A stretch of DNA of 64,000 nucleotides from assembly GCF_036226605.1 (NCBI RefSeq), contig NZ_CP109000.1:3654501-3718500 (forward strand). Direction: 5' to 3'. Below are positions 43,524 through 51,706 of the stretch, one piece after another. Under the pieces are notes generated by a model. The model was not told the origin of the DNA, did not search any database, and saw only the letters and a list, made by a program, of their open reading frames with translations. Made by a program: the position numbers and the translations under genes. Each line of letters begins with the position of its first letter. The first letter of the stretch is position 1. The stretch comes from Streptomyces sp. NBC_00704 (GTDB lineage: Bacteria; Actinomycetota; Actinomycetes; Streptomycetales; Streptomycetaceae).

Positions 43524-44222
43524 ATGACAGAAGACCGGATCACTCAGCGCACCATCACGGCCGTCATGATCGTCATTGCCGCGCTGGCGTTCGTCTTCTC
43601 CTTCGGCAACGTCTGGTCCCTCGCCCTGCGCCTCGGTGTCCCCGGCCCGATCGCACCGCTCATCGCCCCGATGGTGGACCTGTCCGTGGTCGGCCTCTTG
43701 GTCGCGCTCCGCTACCTCTCCCTGCGTGGCCTGCCCGCAGACCAGATGACGGCCGGCACCCGTCTCATGCACTTCTCCGGACTGCTGACCCTCGCCCTCA
43801 ACGTCGCTGAACCGATCGTCGCCGGACACTACGGCCGTGCCGCCGTCGACGCGGTGGCCCCGCTGCTCCTCCTCGGCTGGGGCTCCGTCGGCCCGCAGCT
43901 CCTGCGCGCCTTCCACACCGTTGCGCGCCCCGCCGTATCGGCTCCCGTGCTGGACGAGATCGACTCGCAGCCCGAGACGGCAACTGAGGCCTCCCACCCT
44001 TCGGTGCCCCTCACCCTTCCGGCCCCGGCCCCGATCACTCCTCAGATCGCCCCGGCTCCCGCTGCGCCTGCGGTCAAGGTTCCTGAGCCGCTGCTGACCG
44101 AAGCACGCTCCATCGCGACGTCCCACCACACCGAGCACGGCGAACCGATCACGGCGGCCCAGCTCAAAACGCGACTCGGGATCGGCCTGCCCATGGCCAC
44201 CGCGCTGCACGCCGCTCTGTAG
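43524..44222 (+). CDS. DUF2637 spread-like membrane protein (SpdB-like)
   Basis: A 232-residue protein with four membrane helices in the first 130 residues (ITAVMIVIAALAFVFSFGNV, LIAPMVDLSVVGLLVALRYL), the DUF2637 pattern. A Pro/Ala linker and a C-terminal helix-turn-helix-like segment follow (ITAAQLKTRLGIGLPMATAL). The SD GAGGAGGTG precedes ATG 43524. SpdB-type proteins help transferred DNA spread through mycelial septa; here that role is by context. Confidence 0.78.
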   Translation: MTEDRITQRTITAVMIVIAALAFVFSFGNVWSLALRLGVPGPIAPLIAPMVDLSVVGLLVALRYLSLRGLPADQMTAGTRLMHFSGLLTLALNVAEPIVAGHYGRAAVDAVAPLLLLGWGSVGPQLLRAFHTVARPAVSAPVLDEIDSQPETATEASHPSVPLTLPAPAPITPQIAPAPAAPAVKVPEPLLTEARSIATSHHTEHGEPITAAQLKTRLGIGLPMATALHAAL

Positions 44223-44373
44223 AGCTCCGCCCTTTCCGCCGGCCCTCCGGCACTTTCCACCACTGCCCGACCCTGGGCCCGATCCGCCATGCCTGCGGGC
44301 AGCAGCCCGAGCGCACTGAATCGCTGCTGCCCGCAGGTCTCACCCTCGCGCCAGAAGGGACACCCCGCCACCC

Positions 44374-45834
44374 ATGCGCCGCCCTCTCGACCTGCGCCAC
44401 GTCATCAGCCCCGGCCTGCGGGACCTGGTCGAACTGGCCAACACCGACGACTTCGACCGCGTGACGGAACAGGTCCGCAACCTTCGCGGCTGCACCAGTC
44501 CCGTCAACCTCCACGGCTGGACGGTCACCACCGACCAGACCACCAAGCAAGTGGTCCGCTCCTACCGCTCCGAGGACGAACCCTCCGGACGCCTCCTCAC
44601 CACCTGCGGCAACCGCCGCGCCTCCCGCTGCCCCGCCTGCTCCCGCCTCTACGCGGCCGACACCTACCACCTGATCAAGGCCGGACTGTCCGGCGGCAAG
44701 AACGTCGCCGAAACCGTCCGCGACCACCCACGCGCCTTCGTCACCCTCACCGCCCCCTCCTTTGGCCCCGTCCACAACCGTCCTACGGCCAACGTGGGCA
44801 AGCCCCGCCCCTGCGCGTGCGGCGAGAGCCACCCCCAGGACGCTCCCGAACTCGGCACCCCACTCCGCCCGGCAAGCTACGACTACACCGGCGCCGTTCT
44901 GTGGAACGCCCACGCCGGGGCCCTGTGGGCACGCTTCACGACCTACCTGCGCCGCGCCCTCGCCGAGCACCTCGGCATGACACAGAAGGCACTCAACGCG
45001 GCCCTCCGCGTCTCCTTCGCCAAAGTCGCCGAGTACCAACAACGCGGCCTGGTCCACTTCCACGCGGTCGTCCGCTTCGACGGTCCCGACGGCCACACCA
45101 CCTCGCCCCCTGCCTGGGCCACGTTCGACGCCCTCCGGGTCGCCGTCGGCCTGGCGGTCGAGCGGGCCCGGCTCACGGTCGAGTCGGACGCGGTCGGCGA
45201 ACGCGTCATCCGCTGGGGCGACCGCTTCAAGGTGGACGAGATCTCCGCCCTGGGCGACGGCGAACTCACGGACGCCAAAGTCGCCGGATACGTGGCCAAG
45301 TACGCCACCAAGAACGCTGAAGGCGCGGGAACCGTGGACCGGACCCTCGTATGCCGCCCCTGCGCCGGACGCGGCCACGTACGCGGACCTGACGGCTTCC
45401 GCGACCTCTGCGCCGACTGCGACGGCACCGGCCAAGCCGAATCCCTCGCCAGCCTCCCCGTCCAGCAGCACGCCCGGCAGATGATCCGTACCGCCTGGGC
45501 GCTCGGCCATCTCCCGGAGTTCGCCGACCTCAAGCTCTGGAAGTGGGCGCACATGCTCGGCTTTCGCGGCCACTTCTCCAGCAAGTCGCGCGCCTACTCG
45601 ACCACCCTCGGCGCGCTCCGCGACATACGCCGGGCCTGGCGCACCGCCCAAGCCGAAGCCACCCGCAGCCGCGCCGGCCTCCCCGTGGACGACGAGAACA
45701 CCACCCTCGTCACCGCCTCCTCCTGGACCTACCTCAGCAGCGGCTACCGCCCCGGTGAAGAGCTCCTCGCCGCCCAGGTCCGCCACGACATCGCCCACAC
45801 CCAACGCCTCAAGCAGGAGGGAGATTTCTCATGA
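44374..45834 (+). CDS. RepSA-like replication initiator
   Basis: A 486-residue rolling-circle-type initiator of the AICE RepSA family. An N-terminal Cys pair (CGNRRASRCPACSRLY), a second zinc-like cluster (CRPCAGRGHVRG, CADCDGTG) and the HUH-type motif GLVHFHAVVRFD (around residue 227) are visible. SYDYTGAVLWNAHAGALW and KWAHMLGFRGHFSSKSR are family blocks. AICEs replicate after excision, and RepSA is required for that. Its last codons overlap the RDF gene. Confidence 0.87.
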   Translation: MRRPLDLRHVISPGLRDLVELANTDDFDRVTEQVRNLRGCTSPVNLHGWTVTTDQTTKQVVRSYRSEDEPSGRLLTTCGNRRASRCPACSRLYAADTYHLIKAGLSGGKNVAETVRDHPRAFVTLTAPSFGPVHNRPTANVGKPRPCACGESHPQDAPELGTPLRPASYDYTGAVLWNAHAGALWARFTTYLRRALAEHLGMTQKALNAALRVSFAKVAEYQQRGLVHFHAVVRFDGPDGHTTSPPAWATFDALRVAVGLAVERARLTVESDAVGERVIRWGDRFKVDEISALGDGELTDAKVAGYVAKYATKNAEGAGTVDRTLVCRPCAGRGHVRGPDGFRDLCADCDGTGQAESLASLPVQQHARQMIRTAWALGHLPEFADLKLWKWAHMLGFRGHFSSKSRAYSTTLGALRDIRRAWRTAQAEATRSRAGLPVDDENTTLVTASSWTYLSSGYRPGEELLAAQVRHDIAHTQRLKQEGDFS

Positions 45835-46340
45835 TCAACCGCAAGACGACGTTCGTCGGCCGCTTCCACTGCGCCCAAGGCTCCTGGCGTGTCTCCACCG
45901 GAACTGCGGAAGTCGCCACGGTCATCGGGCAGCTCTTCGGCAGGCAATCGCCGTCCCCCGACAGCCACGAAGCCGACCACTTCGAAGTGCTGCCCCGATC
46001 AACCTCCATGCGGGTCGTCATCGCTGGCCCCGAATCCATCAAGGCCGGCCTGCTGACAGCCGCACCCCGCTATGAACCCCAACCCAGTACTCGACTCTCG
46101 TTCCGTCTCGCCGACGCACATGCCCTTGGCGGCTTCCGCCTCAGTTCTCCCTCTTGGGACCTGGCAGAGTCCGTCCCCACGCTCAGGACGGCACTGTCCG
46201 AGACGGGCGGGGACTCCCTCTGCGAACTGATCGCAGAGACAGTCGAGTTCACAACCCGCGACGGTGCGGCGCTGTCGTATTGCCGCCCTTCTATCAAGGT
46301 CATCGGCCCTTGGCGCAACACCGACCAGCACGCCGCCTGA
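45831..46340 (+). CDS. Gp3-like recombination directionality factor (RDF)
   Basis: A 169-residue protein resembling the phage phiC31/phiBT1 Gp3 RDF family. It has VGRFHCAQGSWRVSTGTAEV at the start, then LEV-type EVLPRSTSMRVVIAGPESIK, LSFRLADAHALGGFRLSSPS and the ending VEFTTRDGAALSYCRPSIKV. RDFs bind large serine integrases and switch them to excision. It overlaps repSA by 4 nt (ATGA) with an AGGAGGGAG SD, so excision factor and initiator are made together. This takes the place of the xis gene of tyrosine-integrase AICEs. Confidence 0.72.
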   Translation: MINRKTTFVGRFHCAQGSWRVSTGTAEVATVIGQLFGRQSPSPDSHEADHFEVLPRSTSMRVVIAGPESIKAGLLTAAPRYEPQPSTRLSFRLADAHALGGFRLSSPSWDLAESVPTLRTALSETGGDSLCELIAETVEFTTRDGAALSYCRPSIKVIGPWRNTDQHAA

Positions 46341-46389
46341 CCTGAACGCAGACAGCGACGCCCCCACCTGACGGACGGCGGGTTCTATT

Positions 46390-46430
46390 GATCCCCGCAA
46401 CACCCTGGAGTTCAGGGAGTTGCGGGGATC
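46390..46430 (+). promoter_or_regulatory. Long hairpin over the transposase start region
   Basis: GATCCCCGCAAC pairs with GTTGCGGGGATC, and inside this CCCTG pairs with CAGGG around a GAGTT loop (one A-A mismatch between the stems). It ends directly before GTG 46431. On read-through RNA it would trap the ribosome-binding site, the same idea as in IS10- and IS200-type protection from outside transcription. Confidence 0.65.
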
Positions 46431-47813
46431 GTGGATTTTGAGGTGTTGAAGGCGAAGTTCTTCGAGGCGCTGGATCGGGAGGACGGCGGCATCACCGCTG
46501 CCGCTCGCGCAGTCGGAGTGAACCGCAATACGGCGTTCGGATGGGCCCGTCAGGCCGGTGTCCGAGGTCGCGGCAAGCCCGGCACATCCGGGCATCCCGG
46601 TCGGGCGGAGTACGAGCGGCTGCGTGCGGCCGGAGTCCATCGCCGCGATGCCGCCGCGCAGGTCGGCGTCCACGAGCGCACCGCTCGGGACTGGGACCAA
46701 GGGATCCGGCAGATCGGCCACTCGCGCCTGCATGCAGACGGCCGCCTGATCGACTATACGACCGGTGTGATCACCATCGTTACTGCCGCGTCGAAGCCGT
46801 CCGTTGCCGCGGTCGAGGCCGGGCTGCACCCCCGTTTCCTCACCGTGGCCGAGCGGGAGCTGATCGCCGACATGCGCCGTGAGGGCCGCTCGCTGCGCGC
46901 GATCGGACGGGCACTCGGCCGGCCGGCCTCCACCGTCAAGCGTGAGATCGACGCCCGTGCGGTCAACGGCGTCTACCGGCCGCACCAAGCCCAGCGGGCA
47001 TGGGCGAAGAGCCGGTCGCGTCCAAAGGACTCCAAGCTGGCCCGGGAAGGAGCGTTGCGCGACTTCGCTACGGCCAAGCTCCAGGAACGCTGGTCGCCCG
47101 AGCAGATCTGCCACGCTCTGCTCATCGAGTTCCCCGACGACGAGAGCATGCGCGTGAGTCCGGAGACGATCTACCAGGCCATCTACGTCCAGGCCCGCGG
47201 CGGACTGCGCCGCGAGGTCGCCCTGGCGCTGCGCACCGGACGCACCCGCCGCAAGCCCCACCGCAGCCCGGAGCAGCGCACTCGCCGCTTCGTCGACGAG
47301 ATGGTGATGATCTCCGAGCGGCCGCCGGAGGTCGAGGACCGGGCTGTTCCTGGCCACTGGGAAGGCGATCTGATCGTCGGCCCCCGCAGCGAGAGCGCGA
47401 TAGTGACCCTGGTCGAGCGCTCCACCCGCTACGTCCTGCTCGGACATCTGCCCGGCGGGCACACGGCCGAGGAAGTCCGCGATGTGCTGGTGCCGCTGAT
47501 CCAGACCCTGCCCGAGCACCTGCGTGGCTCGCTGACCTGGGACCAGGGCTGCGAGATGGCCGCGCACAAGCAGTTCACCGTGGCCACCGGCGTGCCAGTC
47601 TACTTCTGCGACCCCCACTCGCCCTGGCAGCGCGGATCGAACGAGAACACCAACGGCCTGCTGCGGCAGTACTTCCCCAAAGGCACCGACCTCTCCGCGC
47701 ACAGTCCCGCAGACCTCGAACACGTTGCCCAGCAACTCAACGGCCGGCCACGCAAAACGCTCGGCTGGAGAACCCCAGCCGAGCGCCTGCGTGATCTACT
47801 GACGGCCGCATAA
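46431..47813 (+). CDS. IS30 family transposase
   Basis: A 460-residue transposase. Two N-terminal helix-turn-helix blocks (GITAAARAVGVNRNTAFGWA and LTVAERELIADMRREGRSLR with AIGRALGRPASTVKREI) precede the IS30 DDE domain: GHWEGDLIVGP (first Asp), TWDQGCEM (second Asp) and NENTNGLLRQYFPKGTDLSA (Glu). The start is GTG 46431. All catalytic residues are present, so it may be active. Confidence 0.9.
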   Translation: MDFEVLKAKFFEALDREDGGITAAARAVGVNRNTAFGWARQAGVRGRGKPGTSGHPGRAEYERLRAAGVHRRDAAAQVGVHERTARDWDQGIRQIGHSRLHADGRLIDYTTGVITIVTAASKPSVAAVEAGLHPRFLTVAERELIADMRREGRSLRAIGRALGRPASTVKREIDARAVNGVYRPHQAQRAWAKSRSRPKDSKLAREGALRDFATAKLQERWSPEQICHALLIEFPDDESMRVSPETIYQAIYVQARGGLRREVALALRTGRTRRKPHRSPEQRTRRFVDEMVMISERPPEVEDRAVPGHWEGDLIVGPRSESAIVTLVERSTRYVLLGHLPGGHTAEEVRDVLVPLIQTLPEHLRGSLTWDQGCEMAAHKQFTVATGVPVYFCDPHSPWQRGSNENTNGLLRQYFPKGTDLSAHSPADLEHVAQQLNGRPRKTLGWRTPAERLRDLLTAA

Positions 47814-47888
47814 GCCATCAGGTGTTGCGAGGACCCCGAGAATCCGCCGACGAGGTGGGGGCGCCCTGCGTGTGCCGAGTGCTTCGCG

Positions 47889-49529
47889 TCAGACCTGGCT
47901 GTCAGCCACCTCGGTTTCCCGTTCGCTCTCCTTCGCCGCTGCCGCCCGCCGCATGTGCCCCTCCTCGCCGAAGTAGACCGATAGACGCGACGTGTCCAGC
48001 TTCTTGCCGCCACGCCGCGCGGGTGCCACCTCCACGTAGCCGCCCGCGTTCAACAGCAGATCTCGCTTACCAGCCACGTCCGAGCGCTTCCACTGCTCGG
48101 CGTGGGTCTCTCCGGTCGGCTCCGCCTTCACTCCGCCAGGCTTCGCCGTTCGCTGCCTCTCCTTCAGAGTCACCAGTCGCTCTTCCAGCTTGGCGTACTG
48201 CTCCGCGTACCGGATCGCTCCGTCGTCGCCCTTGAACAGGCCCCGGTCGTAGCGATCCTTTTGCAGGTCGGCCAACGCTTCCTCAGCCTGTCTGATCTGG
48301 GGCCGGAAGTCCTCGCCCACCTCCTGGACCATCCGCATCACGGAGAGGTGCCCGTACTTCGTGAGGAACTGCTCGGTGACGTACTCCTCGGTGGTCACCC
48401 CCGCCACGGTCGGCCCGTAGCACTTCACGCCCTGCTTCTCCTCCCCCCTGGCCGCCCGCTGGCGGTACTTCAGGGGGCCGATGCACCGGTACCGGAGCTG
48501 GCCGTTGCGCCCGCTGAAGGTGTACATGCGCTCGCCGCAGACTCCGCAGTGCATGATGCCGCGCAGCAGCGACGTCCCCTCCCGGCGCTTCTCACCTGGG
48601 TTGGCCCGGCGCTCCAACTCGTCCTGGAGCATCTGCCAGGTGTCCGTGTCGAGGATCGGCGGCCGGTTGACCAGCGGCAGGCCGTCCGTCCGCAGGATCG
48701 GCCTTCCGTCCTCGATTACCTGGCCGAGCAACTGGGGGTTGCCCAGCAAGCTCCGCAGCGTCGTCGTGTACCACTGCTTGGAGTCGCTGCGCTTGCCCGT
48801 GGTCTGGCGTGAGGAGTGGCCGGGCGACGGGACACCCTCCTTGTTGAGGTCGTTGATGATCTGCATGAGCGAGTCCTTGGTCAGGACCCGCTCCACGATC
48901 CGCTTGATCGTCTTGGCTTCGTCCTCGTTGACGGCAAGGACCTTGCCCGCCCCGTTGGGGTTGGGGACGACCATGTACCCGTACGGGACCCGACCGCCGG
49001 TGTAGCGGCCCTCGCGGCGCAGGTGCTCGTGCGCGCTGGACACCCGCATGCCGATGGTGTCGGACTCCAGCTCGGCGAAGACCGCGATCACCTTCGCCAT
49101 GGCCCGGCCCATGGACGACGTGAGGTCGAGCGGCTCCGTCGCCGACGCGAGCGCAACGCTCTGGTGCTCAGCGAGTCGCATGATCTCCGCGAAGTCGACC
49201 GTCGAGCGCGCAAGCCGGTCGATCTTGAAGAACACGATCACGTCCAGCTCGGCGAGCCTGGTCAGGATGCGTTGCAGTCCCGGCCGGTCGAGCCCACGCG
49301 AGAAGCCCGAGACGTCGATGTCCTCCTCGGCGGCCACGACCTCCCAGCCGCGTGCCTCGCACAACGCTTCACAGGCCGCGCGCTGGCGTTCAGGCGAAGT
49401 CGTCTCGTCGGTTTCGCGCGATAGGCGAACATAGATAGCGGCGCGCATCCCCGGCGCGCTGGCCGGGACGCCCTTCCGGCGTCGGGCACGGGGCATAGCC
49501 CGTGCTGTGACAGGCGTTGGTTCTGTCAT
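47889..49529 (-). CDS. int: Large serine recombinase (element integrase)
   Basis: A 546-residue large serine integrase. The resolvase domain contains YVRLSRE with catalytic Ser37, the block SPERQRAACEA, and FKIDRLARSTVDFAEI. The recombinase domain follows (RRAPYGY-like GGRVPYGYMVVPN). The zinc ribbon uses Cys328, Cys331, Cys349 and Cys370, with a coiled-coil motif near 415-465. ATG 49529 lies about 40 bp from the attR core, the normal layout. It is divergent from XPB with only 27 bp between starts, so the two share overlapping control DNA. Confidence 0.92.
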   Translation of the reverse strand: MTEPTPVTARAMPRARRRKGVPASAPGMRAAIYVRLSRETDETTSPERQRAACEALCEARGWEVVAAEEDIDVSGFSRGLDRPGLQRILTRLAELDVIVFFKIDRLARSTVDFAEIMRLAEHQSVALASATEPLDLTSSMGRAMAKVIAVFAELESDTIGMRVSSAHEHLRREGRYTGGRVPYGYMVVPNPNGAGKVLAVNEDEAKTIKRIVERVLTKDSLMQIINDLNKEGVPSPGHSSRQTTGKRSDSKQWYTTTLRSLLGNPQLLGQVIEDGRPILRTDGLPLVNRPPILDTDTWQMLQDELERRANPGEKRREGTSLLRGIMHCGVCGERMYTFSGRNGQLRYRCIGPLKYRQRAARGEEKQGVKCYGPTVAGVTTEEYVTEQFLTKYGHLSVMRMVQEVGEDFRPQIRQAEEALADLQKDRYDRGLFKGDDGAIRYAEQYAKLEERLVTLKERQRTAKPGGVKAEPTGETHAEQWKRSDVAGKRDLLLNAGGYVEVAPARRGGKKLDTSRLSVYFGEEGHMRRAAAAKESERETEVADSQV

Positions 49530-49556
49530 GAGACGACCTTATCTCCGGAGGTATGT

Positions 49557-51197
49557 GTGTCCTGCCTAATCGTCCAGTCCGACAAAACTCTGCTCCTGGA
49601 GGTCGACCACGAGCAGGCCGACGCGTGCCGTCGGGCCATCGCTCCGTTCGCGGAGCTGGAGCGGGCGCCGGAGCACATCCACACCTACCGGCTGACGCCG
49701 CTGGGGCTGTGGAACGCCCGGGCGGCCGGGCACGACGCGGAGCAGGTGGTGGACGCGCTCGTGCAGTACAGCCGCTATCCGGTGCCGCACGCGCTGCTGG
49801 TGGACATCGCCGAGACGATGGACCGCTACGGCCGGCTGACGCTGAGCAAGGACCCGGCGCACGGGCTGGTGCTGACCACCACCGACCGGCCGGTGCTGGA
49901 GGAGATCCTGCGTTCCAAGCGGGTGGCCCCGCTGGTCGGGGTGCGGATCGACCCGGACACGGTCGCCGTGCACCCCTCCGAGCGCGGTCAGATCAAGCAG
50001 ACGCTGCTGAAGCTGGGCTGGCCCGCCGAGGATCTCGCCGGGTACGTCGACGGCGAGGCGCACGCGATCGAGCTGGACGAGGACGGCTGGGCGCTGCGGC
50101 CGTACCAGAAGCAGGCGGTGGAGAACTTCTGGCACGGCGGGAGCGGGGTCGTGGTCCTGCCCTGCGGGGCGGGCAAGACGCTGGTCGGCGCGGGCGCCAT
50201 GGCGCAGGCGAAGGCGACGACGCTGATCCTGGTGACGAACACGGTCTCGGCCCGGCAGTGGAAGCACGAGCTGGTGAAGCGGACGTCGCTGACCGAGGAG
50301 GAGATCGGCGAGTACAGCGGGACGCGCAAGGAGATCCGTCCCGTCACCATCGCCACCTACCAGGTGCTGACGACGCGCCGCAAAGGCGTCTACCCGCACC
50401 TGGAGCTGTTCGACTCGCGCGACTGGGGGCTGATCCTCTACGACGAGGTGCATCTGCTGCCGGCGCCGGTCTTCAAGTTCACGGCGGATCTCCAGGCGCG
50501 CCGGCGGCTGGGTCTGACGGCGACCCTGGTCCGTGAGGACGGCCGTGAGTCGGACGTGTTCTCCCTGATCGGCCCGAAGCGGTTCGACGCTCCGTGGAAG
50601 GAGATCGAGGCGCAGGGGTACATCGCGCCCGCGGACTGCGTGGAGGTCCGGGTGAACCTGACCGACGCCGAGCGGCTGGCGTACGCGACGGCGGAGGCGG
50701 AGGAGAAGTACCGCTTCTGCGCGACGACCGCGACGAAGCGCAAGGTGACGGAGGCGCTCGTGCGGCGCTTCGCCGGGCAGCAGATCCTGGTCATCGGCCA
50801 GTACATCGACCAGCTGGACGAGCTGGGCGAGCACCTGGGCGCCCCCGTGATCAAGGGCGAGACCACCAACGCGCAGCGCGAGAAGCTCTTCGACGCGTTC
50901 CGGCAGGGCGAGATCAGCGTGCTGGTGGTGTCGAAGGTCGCGAACTTCTCGATCGACCTGCCGGAGGCGACGGTCGCCATCCAGGTGTCGGGCACCTTCG
51001 GCTCGCGCCAGGAGGAGGCGCAGCGGCTCGGCCGGGTGCTGCGTCCCAAGGCGGACGGCCATCAGGCGCACTTCTATTCGGTGGTGGCCCGCGACACCCT
51101 CGACCAGGACTTCGCGGCGCACCGTCAGCGGTTCCTGGCGGAACAGGGCTACGCCTACCGGATCATGGACGCGGACGAGCTGCTGGCGGAGGGCTGA
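49557..51197 (+). CDS. XPB-type DNA repair helicase, with element-derived start
   Basis: A 546-residue SF2 helicase of the actinobacterial XPB group. An N-terminal Helicase_C_3-like domain covers about 1-130. Motif I is LPCGAGKTLVG (about residues 199-209), motif II is YDEVHLL (DEVH, about 295-301), and the C-lobe has QILVIGQYIDQLDELGEHLG with RLGRVLRPK. The first three codons (GTG TCC TGC) and the SD CGGAGG come from the integrated element; the host start codon is at 31264. The product should differ only at the extreme N-terminus (VSCLIV for VNGPLIV) and stay functional. Confidence 0.92.
   Translation: MSCLIVQSDKTLLLEVDHEQADACRRAIAPFAELERAPEHIHTYRLTPLGLWNARAAGHDAEQVVDALVQYSRYPVPHALLVDIAETMDRYGRLTLSKDPAHGLVLTTTDRPVLEEILRSKRVAPLVGVRIDPDTVAVHPSERGQIKQTLLKLGWPAEDLAGYVDGEAHAIELDEDGWALRPYQKQAVENFWHGGSGVVVLPCGAGKTLVGAGAMAQAKATTLILVTNTVSARQWKHELVKRTSLTEEEIGEYSGTRKEIRPVTIATYQVLTTRRKGVYPHLELFDSRDWGLILYDEVHLLPAPVFKFTADLQARRRLGLTATLVREDGRESDVFSLIGPKRFDAPWKEIEAQGYIAPADCVEVRVNLTDAERLAYATAEAEEKYRFCATTATKRKVTEALVRRFAGQQILVIGQYIDQLDELGEHLGAPVIKGETTNAQREKLFDAFRQGEISVLVVSKVANFSIDLPEATVAIQVSGTFGSRQEEAQRLGRVLRPKADGHQAHFYSVVARDTLDQDFAAHRQRFLAEQGYAYRIMDADELLAEG
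49569..49576. other. attR core
   Basis: ATCGTCCA, with element DNA on the left (GTGTGTCCTGCCTA) and host XPB codons on the right (GTCCGACAAAACTCTG). An attP rebuilt from the two inner arms has imperfect flanking arms (GTGTGT on one side, ACACAC on the other), as attP sites of serine integrases do. Confidence 0.82.
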
Positions 51198-51205
51198 GCC
51201 GGCGG

Positions 51206-51385
51206 TCACCTGCGGCGGACGCCGGCCTCCTCGCCGTACTCGCCGAGGATGACGACGTCGAAGGCGGCGACGGCGAAGACCTTGATCGCGCGCAGGGCGT
51301 CGCCGAGGCGGTGGCGGTGCCCGTCGGACAGGGGGGTCGCGCCGGACGGGCGACCGGGGGCTGGGGTGAAGGTCGCTGCACTCAT
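51206..51385 (-). CDS. Small conserved-looking protein between XPB and helD
   Basis: A 59-residue protein (SAATFTPAPGRPSGATPLSD, HRLGDALRAIKVFAVAAFDV then VILGEYGEE). One amphipathic to hydrophobic helix is visible. ATG 51385 has GGAG upstream. It is convergent with XPB (8 bp between stops). The function is unknown. Confidence 0.6.
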   Translation of the reverse strand: MSAATFTPAPGRPSGATPLSDGHRHRLGDALRAIKVFAVAAFDVVILGEYGEEAGVRRR

Positions 51386-51575
51386 GTCTCCATGATGGGA
51401 TCCGGGACATAAGGGGGGCATCGGTCCCAGGTGCCGGTGTGGGGGGCTCCCGGGTACGTCCGGAGGAGCGGAGTGTCCCCCGTGGGGTGGAGGGCGGCCC
51501 GTAGGGGTGCGGCCGTCGGGGCGGGCGGCCCGTAGAGGCGCCGTGCGCGGGGGCGGATCGGCGGCCGGTAACTCG

Positions 51576-51606
51576 TTGGCGCGCGTCGTCGGCGGTCGCC
51601 TAGAAT
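51576..51606 (+). promoter_or_regulatory. Possible HrdB-type promoter of helD
   Basis: TTGGCG, 19-nt spacer, TAGAAT, about 100 bp before the TTG start. No rifamycin-associated element like that of helR genes is recognisable in 51386-51706, which otherwise holds only GC-rich low-complexity DNA. Confidence 0.4.
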
Positions 51607-51706
51607 CTCCGCTCTTGCCCGCCTCCCTCGCCGGAGCGCCGCCGTCCGGACGGAAACCGGACGGCCCTCACCGCAGCCCTCTCAGCCGGTCCGGAGGCAA
51701 CCCCCC

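Larger units (their letters stand above)
46390..47835 (+). mobile_element. IS30-type insertion sequence
   Basis: Imperfect terminal inverted repeats: GATCCCCGCAACACC at the left (46390-46404) and GGTCCTCGCAACACC as the complement of the right end (47821-47835), 13 of 15 matching. One transposase gene fills the element. It inserted between the RDF and integrase genes without breaking either. I could not define a target duplication. Confidence 0.75.
31279..49576. mobile_element. Serine-integrase AICE (integrative and conjugative element), about 18.3 kb
   Basis: Bounded by direct repeats ATCGTCCA (31279-31286 and 49569-49576) within codons 6-8 of the XPB helicase gene. It carries the full AICE set: GntR repressor, FtsK/TraB translocase, DUF2637 spread-like protein, RepSA-like initiator, recombination directionality factor and large serine integrase. 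Cargo includes a lower-GC metallophosphoesterase-STAND/SLATT pair, an XRE-Nudix pair and a kinase-like gene. An IS30-type insertion sits between the RDF and the integrase. The element is probably functional: both att sites, integrase and RDF look intact. Confidence 0.9.

Noticed and set aside
49553..50536. ATG 49553 as the start of a 327-codon protein
   Set aside because: It is out of frame with the XPB helicase and its product is low-complexity. The SD at 49546-49550 serves GTG 49557 instead.
51386..51706. Rifamycin-associated element upstream of helD
   Set aside because: I looked for the known long dyad of helR promoters and did not find it; only a weak HrdB-like promoter is visible.
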